64,000 bases of DNA, from positions 3,038,001 through 3,102,000 of the forward strand of contig NZ_OY776147.1 of the NCBI RefSeq assembly GCF_963675305.1, written 5' to 3'. The stretch's first letter is position 1. Every line of letters begins with the position of its first letter. Of the stretch, positions 59,387-64,000 are shown one piece after another. The translations under genes were made by a program, and so were the position numbers. The stretch is from an uncultured Hyphomonas sp. (GTDB taxonomy: Bacteria; Pseudomonadota; Alphaproteobacteria; Caulobacterales; Hyphomonadaceae). A model generated the notes under the pieces. The model searched no databases, was not told the origin of the DNA, and saw nothing but the letters and a program-made list of their open reading frames with translations.

Positions 59387-61222
59387 TCAGCTTGCGACCA
59401 GGCCTTCCGTACCGAGCATGGCGTCGTGCTCTGCCACGAGGTGGCCGGGGGAGACTTCGACGAGTTTCGGGCGGTATTGCTCCGCATCCACATCATCGAC
59501 CAGCTTCGACTTCATGAAGCGCAGGGCTGCGCGGCTGTCGAGCGGGCTCGGCAGGTCGCCGGAAAGCTTCAGGCGCTCACGCGACTTTTCGCTTTTCGGA
59601 TCTGCATTCGGCACGGCGGCGATGAGGGCCTTGGTGTAGGGGTGGCGCGCATCGGTGTAGATCGCGTTGCGCCCGGCCAGCTCCACCACACGGCCAAGAT
59701 ACAGCACCATGACGCGGTGGCTGATCTGGCGCACGACGGCGAGGTCGTGGCTGATGAAGATCATTGCGAGGCCGAACTCTTTCTGCAGCTCGATCAGCAG
59801 GTCCACGACCTGCGCCTGCACCGACACGTCGAGGGCGGAGACCGCCTCGTCGCAGATCACGAGCTTCGGCTTCAGGATCATGGCGCGGGCAATGCCGACG
59901 CGCTGGTTCTGGCCGCCGGACAATTCGTGTGGGTAGCGGTTGATCAGGGCCGGATCGAGCCCGACGCGCGGCAGGATTTCCCGCACTTTCGCTTCGCGCT
60001 CTGCCCGGGAGAGCTGCGGCTGGTGAACCTGCAGCGGCTCGGCAATCGAGGCGCCGATCGACATGCGCGGATCGAGACTGGCCAGCGGATCCTGGAAGAC
60101 GATCTGCAGGTCATCCCGCAGGCCATCCATTTCCTTGCGGCTGGCCTTGGCAATATCCTTGCCGAGCCAGGCGACCGTTCCGTCCGTTGGCGGAATGAGC
60201 TTCAGCACGCCGCGCGCGAGGGTCGACTTGCCGCAGCCGGATTCGCCGACGACGCCCAGCGTCTCGCCGGGGCGGAGGTCAAAGGATACCCCGTCGACGG
60301 CTTTCAGCGGCTTGCGCTTGCCGAACAGGCCGCCCTTCACCTGGATCGGGAAATGGACCTTCATCTCGTCCACTGTCAGCACCGGAGGGGTTGCCGCAGG
60401 CGGCGCCTCTGACAGGACCGGCCGGCCTGGCCGGTCCGGCTCGTCAATGCGCGGCACGGCATTGAGCAGCATTTTCGTATAGTCGGCTTTCGGCGCGTAG
60501 AAGATGTCGTCCGCCCCGCCCTCTTCCACGATCTCACCATGGCGCATGACGATCACGCGGTCGCACATGCGGGCGACAACGCCCATATTGTGCGTGATGA
60601 GGGCGATGCCGGTGCCGGTTTCGCGCTTCAGCTCGTCCATCAGTTCGAGGACTTGGGCCTGCACTGTCACGTCGAGCGCCGTAGTCGGCTCGTCGGCAAT
60701 CAGGATTTCCGGATTGCACAGCATGGCGATGGCGATCATCACACGCTGGCGCATGCCGCCTGAGAGTTCGTGCGGGAACTGGTTCATGCGGCGCACGGCT
60801 TCGGGAATGCGCACATTCTCCAGCCATTCAACGCAATGCTTGTCGGCGACTTCCCCCTTCTCGCCGGTGTGAAGGGCCAGCACTTCGCGCATCTGGGCGC
60901 CGACGGTCATGTGCGGGGTCAGGCTGGTCAGCGGATCCTGGAAGATCATGGACACGCGCGCGCCGCGGATCTGGCGCAGCGTCTGGACCGGGGCGGTCAG
61001 CATGTCGATGCCGTCGAACAGGATCTCGCCGGTCGCCGAACCGTTTCCGGCCAGGAGGCCCATGGTCGCCAGGGCGGACTGGCTCTTGCCGGAGCCGCTT
61101 TCCCCGACAATGCCGAGGCATTCGCCGGCGGCCAGATCGAAATTGATGCCCTTGACGGCGTTCACGGCGCCATCGGGTGTGTCGAACGTGACCCGCAGGT
61201 CTTTCACGGAGAGAATGCTCAT
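59387..61222 (-). CDS. Fused double ABC ATPase of dipeptide/oligopeptide transporters
   Basis: Two complete ABC domains lie in one 611-residue chain. The first has Walker A GESGSGKS at 40-47, signature LSGGMRQRV and Walker B ILIADEPTTALD. The second has Walker A GESGCGKST, LSGGQNQRVGIARA and LVICDEAVSALD. The order matches DppD/DppF or OppD/OppF fused head to tail, as in the YejF type. No permease or binding protein gene is seen within 10 kb, so its transporter is encoded elsewhere. The start at 61222 (MSILSVKD) is preferred; in-frame ATGs at 61231 and 61261 are possible. Confidence 0.92.
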   Translation of the reverse strand: MSILSVKDLRVTFDTPDGAVNAVKGINFDLAAGECLGIVGESGSGKSQSALATMGLLAGNGSATGEILFDGIDMLTAPVQTLRQIRGARVSMIFQDPLTSLTPHMTVGAQMREVLALHTGEKGEVADKHCVEWLENVRIPEAVRRMNQFPHELSGGMRQRVMIAIAMLCNPEILIADEPTTALDVTVQAQVLELMDELKRETGTGIALITHNMGVVARMCDRVIVMRHGEIVEEGGADDIFYAPKADYTKMLLNAVPRIDEPDRPGRPVLSEAPPAATPPVLTVDEMKVHFPIQVKGGLFGKRKPLKAVDGVSFDLRPGETLGVVGESGCGKSTLARGVLKLIPPTDGTVAWLGKDIAKASRKEMDGLRDDLQIVFQDPLASLDPRMSIGASIAEPLQVHQPQLSRAEREAKVREILPRVGLDPALINRYPHELSGGQNQRVGIARAMILKPKLVICDEAVSALDVSVQAQVVDLLIELQKEFGLAMIFISHDLAVVRQISHRVMVLYLGRVVELAGRNAIYTDARHPYTKALIAAVPNADPKSEKSRERLKLSGDLPSPLDSRAALRFMKSKLVDDVDAEQYRPKLVEVSPGHLVAEHDAMLGTEGLVAS

Positions 61223-61270
61223 GGCCTTCATCTGTAGCGGCCGCGGGCGCGCACGCAACAATCAGGCGCA

Positions 61271-61303
61271 TAAAAATGGCCGCGTCCGGGGAGGGACGCG
61301 GCC
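61271..61303 (-). terminator. Intrinsic terminator after ompW
   Basis: GGCCGCGTCC and GGACGCGGCC form a perfect 10-bp stem with a 6-base loop. On the minus strand ATTTTTA follows, 55 bases beyond the OmpW stop. Confidence 0.85.
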
Positions 61304-61357
61304 AAGTTACCAAGTCTTCCGCAAGAAAAGGGATATAAACGGAAGCTCAGGGAGAGA

Positions 61358-62029
61358 CTAGAACTTGTAGCCGAAGCCGAGACCGACAACGGTCGGGTTG
61401 ATGTCCACATCGGCTTTCACCTTGGCGCCGAGGGCGGTGGTGAAGTCGACGGTGACGTCGCTGTTGATCCAGATCTTCTTGACGTCGGCGTTGAAGGCCC
61501 AGCCACCCGGCTGGCCGTCAAGGTCATAGTCGAAGCCGATCTGAAGGGCCGGGCCGAAGCTCGGATCGTAGTCGATATTGTCGGCGGTCGAGCCTTCGTC
61601 TTCATTGTAGAAGAGCGTGGCGTTGATACCGGCGCCGACATACGGCTTGAACTGGCCCATATCGGTAAAGTGATACTGCAGCGTCACTGTCGGGGGCAGA
61701 ACCCACACGTCGCCGAGTTTCACGTCAGCTCCGCCAACAGCCGCCACGTTCGTGGCAGTCACATCATGCTGCGCGGTGGCCAGGATCAGCTCGGCAGCGA
61801 TGTTCTTGTTGAAGAAGTAGGTGATGTCGAGTTCAGGGACATATTCGTCACTGATGTCGACGTCGCCGCCGAGACGGGCACCGGCAACCGACAGGTCAGC
61901 CGACTCGCTCGGAAGCACACCGATGACCCGGCCGCGGACCATCCACGGATTGTCATCAGCAGCGGCAACCCCCGCAATGGTTGTCCAGGTTGCGCTCGCC
62001 AGGAGCGCGGCACAGAAGAGGCGTTTCAT
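61358..62029 (-). CDS. ompW: OmpW family outer membrane protein
   Basis: The start at 62029 (MKRLFCAALLA) follows GGAGG 7 nt upstream. A signal peptide ends VAAAD. The 223-residue product has the OmpW pattern: NPWMVRGRVIGVLPSESAD at the start, ELDITYFFNKNIAAELILAT, WVLPPTVTLQYHF, KPYVGAGINATLFYNEDEG and the C-terminal strand ending in Phe (GLGFGYKF), required for Bam insertion. OmpW forms a small 8-strand barrel proposed to admit hydrophobic molecules. It is monocistronic with a good terminator. Confidence 0.94.
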   Translation of the reverse strand: MKRLFCAALLASATWTTIAGVAAADDNPWMVRGRVIGVLPSESADLSVAGARLGGDVDISDEYVPELDITYFFNKNIAAELILATAQHDVTATNVAAVGGADVKLGDVWVLPPTVTLQYHFTDMGQFKPYVGAGINATLFYNEDEGSTADNIDYDPSFGPALQIGFDYDLDGQPGGWAFNADVKKIWINSDVTVDFTTALGAKVKADVDINPTVVGLGFGYKF

Positions 62030-62336
62030 GTCTTTCCCTCCATGAAAAGAATACCAATGAGCGGGAGATAGACCCCTGTTTTTTCGAATATAATTGGCCA
62101 GTTTGACGCGCGCCGAGGTGCCGCGCGACACGGCCGCGCAATTAGGTATTTCCCCGAATTGTGAGGAGTCCGGACAAGGCGCAAATTCACAGAACGCAAC
62201 CCGAGATGGGATGTCTTAACACACGCAAACCATGTCCGCCGCCCGAGGGCGGAACGCCGCATAACGTGGCGGAGGGCTTGCGTCGCCCCCCCTGCCCCCG
62301 CAAAAGTGCCAGCGCTGTATTTGAGGAGCTGCACAG
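62030..62336. other. Divergent intergenic region ompW/alcohol dehydrogenase
   Basis: The 307 bp between divergent genes must contain both promoters. A stem-loop TCCGCC/GGCGGA lies at 62235-62253 about 85 bp before the dehydrogenase. No gene with a ribosome-binding site is seen. Confidence 0.5.
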
Positions 62337-63470
62337 ATGCCCGTTATGACCTTCCTGACAACCTGTATTTTTGATTCCGGCGCGCTGAAACAGCTGCCGA
62401 ATGTCGCGAAGAATCTGGGCATTACCCGCCCCTTCATCGTCACCGACCCGGGCATCAAGGCCGCTGGCCTGCTGGCGAAAGTGGAAGACGCGCTCGGCAT
62501 GGCCCCGGCGGGCGTGTTCGCTGATACCGTCCCTAACCCGCTGGAATCCCAGGCCAAGCAAGCGGCCGAAGCCTACAAGGCCAGCGGCGCCGACGGCCTG
62601 ATCGCGGTCGGCGGCGGATCATCCATGGACCACGCAAAAGCCATCGGCCTGCTGGTCAGCCACCCCGATCCGCTGGAAACCTATGCCGCCATCACCGGCG
62701 GCGCGAAGAAGATCAAGAAGATCCCGCCGCTGATCGCCATTCCGACGACGGCCGGCACGGGCTCTGAAGTCTCTGTCGGCACCGTGGTGATCCTGGAGAA
62801 CGGGCGCAAGGAAACCATCGTGTCCCCGAACCTGATCCCGGCCACCGCGATCTGCGACCCGGACCTGACGCTCGGCCTGCCCGCGGGTCTGACCGCCGCG
62901 ACCGGCATGGACGCCCTGACTCACTGCATCGAGGCCGTGCTGGCCCCGGCCGTCAATCCGCCTGCGGAAGGCATCGGCTACGATGGCGCCTATCGTGCGT
63001 TTGGCGAAGGCTGGCTGAAGAAAGCCGTTCAGGACGGCTCCGATCCGGACGCCCGCTGGCACATGATGATGGCCAGCTATGAAGGCGCGCTTGCCTTCGT
63101 GAAGGGACTTGGCGGCGTTCACGCACTGTCTCATGCGGCCGGGCGCCTGAAGGACAAGAAGCTGCACCATGGCACGCTGAACGCGGTTTTCCTGCCGCAT
63201 ATCCTGCGCTTCCATGAAGGGGCTGCAGACGCAAAATATGCGCGGCTGCGCCAGGTCATGGGCCTGAAGGAAGGCGCCGACCTCGCCGATGCGATTGCGA
63301 AGCTGAACGAAGATCTCGGCATTCCGCCCACGCTGAAGGAAATGGGCCTCGGTATGGAAGACGCCGAAGGCATCGTCGAGTACGCCTTGAAAGACCTTGC
63401 ACACTTCGGAAATCCGAAGCCTATGAGTGCAGACGATTATGCGAAGGTCTACGAGACCGCGCTCGGATAA
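62337..63470 (+). CDS. Iron-containing (type III) alcohol dehydrogenase
   Basis: The ATG at 62337 follows GAGGAG. The 377-residue enzyme has the NAD-binding GGGSSMDHAKAIGLL, the IPTTAGTGSEVSVGTVV motif and the metal-binding His set in GMDALTHCIEAVLAP, GGVHALSHAAG and HHGTLNAVFLP. These are marks of Fe(II)-type alcohol dehydrogenases. Substrate (ethanol, propanediol, hydroxybutyrate or others) cannot be told from sequence. The 3-methyladenine glycosylase gene follows at 12 bp. Confidence 0.93.
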   Translation: MPVMTFLTTCIFDSGALKQLPNVAKNLGITRPFIVTDPGIKAAGLLAKVEDALGMAPAGVFADTVPNPLESQAKQAAEAYKASGADGLIAVGGGSSMDHAKAIGLLVSHPDPLETYAAITGGAKKIKKIPPLIAIPTTAGTGSEVSVGTVVILENGRKETIVSPNLIPATAICDPDLTLGLPAGLTAATGMDALTHCIEAVLAPAVNPPAEGIGYDGAYRAFGEGWLKKAVQDGSDPDARWHMMMASYEGALAFVKGLGGVHALSHAAGRLKDKKLHHGTLNAVFLPHILRFHEGAADAKYARLRQVMGLKEGADLADAIAKLNEDLGIPPTLKEMGLGMEDAEGIVEYALKDLAHFGNPKPMSADDYAKVYETALG

Positions 63471-63482
63471 GGAGCCCATCTC

Positions 63483-64000
63483 ATGGCGCGTAAGTTCGCC
63501 CCGATCCTGAAGATGGCCGCCGGCCATCATGGCGGACGGGCAAACGCGCTGGAGATGTCACAGAACACGCATGCGGTGGCGGACCTGTCGAACGTGTCCG
63601 CCGACCGTTTGCTGTCCGTCATGACACGCTGCGTGTTCAATGCCGGGTTCAACTGGAAAGTCATCGACGCGAAGTGGGACGGGTTCGAAGCGGCCTTTGA
63701 AGGCTTCGACCCCGGACGGCTTGCCTTCTTCGGTGACGAGATGCTGGACCGTCTGGTCTCTGACGAACGCATCGTCCGCAATGGCCAGAAAATCAGGGCC
63801 ACGCTGGAGAACGCGAAATTCGTCGCAGACGTGGAAGCGAAGGAAGGCGGCTTCGGGCACTTTCTTGCCAGCTGGCCCGCTGATGACCAGCTCGGCCTGA
63901 TGGCGGCGCTGAACAAGCGCGGCTCACGCCTCGGCGGGGCGACTGGCGCCTATTTCCTGCGCTTTAGCGGCTGGGATGCCTGGATCGCCTCCTCCCACGT
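63483..64000 (+). CDS. DNA-3-methyladenine glycosylase I, Tag family (3' partial)
   Basis: The start at 63483 follows AAGGAGCCC. The 172 visible residues show the Tag pattern: SVMTRCVFNAGFNWKVIDAKWDGFEAAFEGFDP, LVSDERIVRNGQKIRATLENA, and RGSRLGGATGAYFLRFSGWDAWI. Tag removes 3-methyladenine from alkylated DNA. The usual zinc-binding Cys/His ends lie partly beyond the window edge. It lies 12 bp after the alcohol dehydrogenase gene, so they are probably cotranscribed. Confidence 0.85.
   Translation, partial: MARKFAPILKMAAGHHGGRANALEMSQNTHAVADLSNVSADRLLSVMTRCVFNAGFNWKVIDAKWDGFEAAFEGFDPGRLAFFGDEMLDRLVSDERIVRNGQKIRATLENAKFVADVEAKEGGFGHFLASWPADDQLGLMAALNKRGSRLGGATGAYFLRFSGWDAWIASSH

Overview
The window is high-GC, densely packed bacterial DNA with short intergenic gaps and many ATGA-type overlaps. 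Gene content points to an alphaproteobacterium. The markers are nrnC followed by lptC-lptA-lptB-rpoN, an HWE-type histidine kinase, a SAM-II riboswitch in front of metA, a long-form hpf next to ptsN, and XerC, MnmC and OmpW proteins of alphaproteobacterial type. The flavour of the hypothetical membrane proteins and lipoproteins suggests Hyphomonadaceae or a close relative. That last step is recall-based inference and was not checked against any database. No rRNA, tRNA, CRISPR array or intact insertion sequence was seen.

Layout. 1-2036: end of a nucleoside hydrolase, ribokinase and an exported S1/P1-type nuclease (nucleoside and nucleic acid salvage). 2037-7600: a visibly more AT-rich block with a two-gene operon, a 1306-residue STAND-type P-loop NTPase and a 317-residue protein of unknown family. 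It lies directly beyond rpoN, where alphaproteobacteria usually carry hpf-ptsN. This is the best candidate for a poorly described (possibly anti-phage) system. 7605-11848: nrnC-lptC-lptA-lptB-rpoN (nano-RNA turnover, LPS export, sigma-54). 12107-14329: MarR-type regulator plus two CPBP membrane proteases, with a palindromic operator. 14493-20531: LD-carboxypeptidase, YaiI family, DUF885 lipoprotein peptidase, acyl-CoA-dehydrogenase-like flavoprotein, acyltransferase and VOC protein. 20536-21637: metA with promoter and SAM-II riboswitch. 21665-29749: mostly single metabolic or housekeeping genes (quinone reductase, GNATs, nitronate monooxygenase, rhodanese, XerC, aldo/keto reductase, YcgN, CsbD, MnmC).

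29729-32989 is a phage-shock (psp) locus: pspF faces a leftward operon that contains pspA, pspB, pspC and three small membrane-protein genes. Two of these (43 and 36 codons) are too short for usual gene calling. The operon is preceded by a good sigma-54 (-24/-12) element, so it links directly to the rpoN gene of the same window. 32991-36679 is a seven-PAS HWE histidine kinase coupled to a single-domain response regulator. 36971-38111 is hpf-ptsN with a strong terminator, so the nitrogen-PTS genes are about 28 kb from rpoN. 38237-46998: ferredoxin-NADP reductase, an exported caspase-like protein, small membrane proteins, lipoamide dehydrogenase, a winged-helix regulator with a membrane partner and palindromic operator, YebC and a DUF4328 protein.

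47077-64000: TetR-AhpD pair with operator, a repeat-rich spacer, an L,D-transpeptidase, YmdB-like phosphodiesterase, a large unknown lipoprotein, a YgjP-like metallopeptidase, an RCK-linked CPA1 antiporter, an EEP nuclease/phosphatase, an orphan MotA, a fused double ABC ATPase without permeases, OmpW, an iron-type alcohol dehydrogenase and the start of a 3-methyladenine glycosylase (Tag). All functional statements come from reading the translated sequence. None was confirmed by search.
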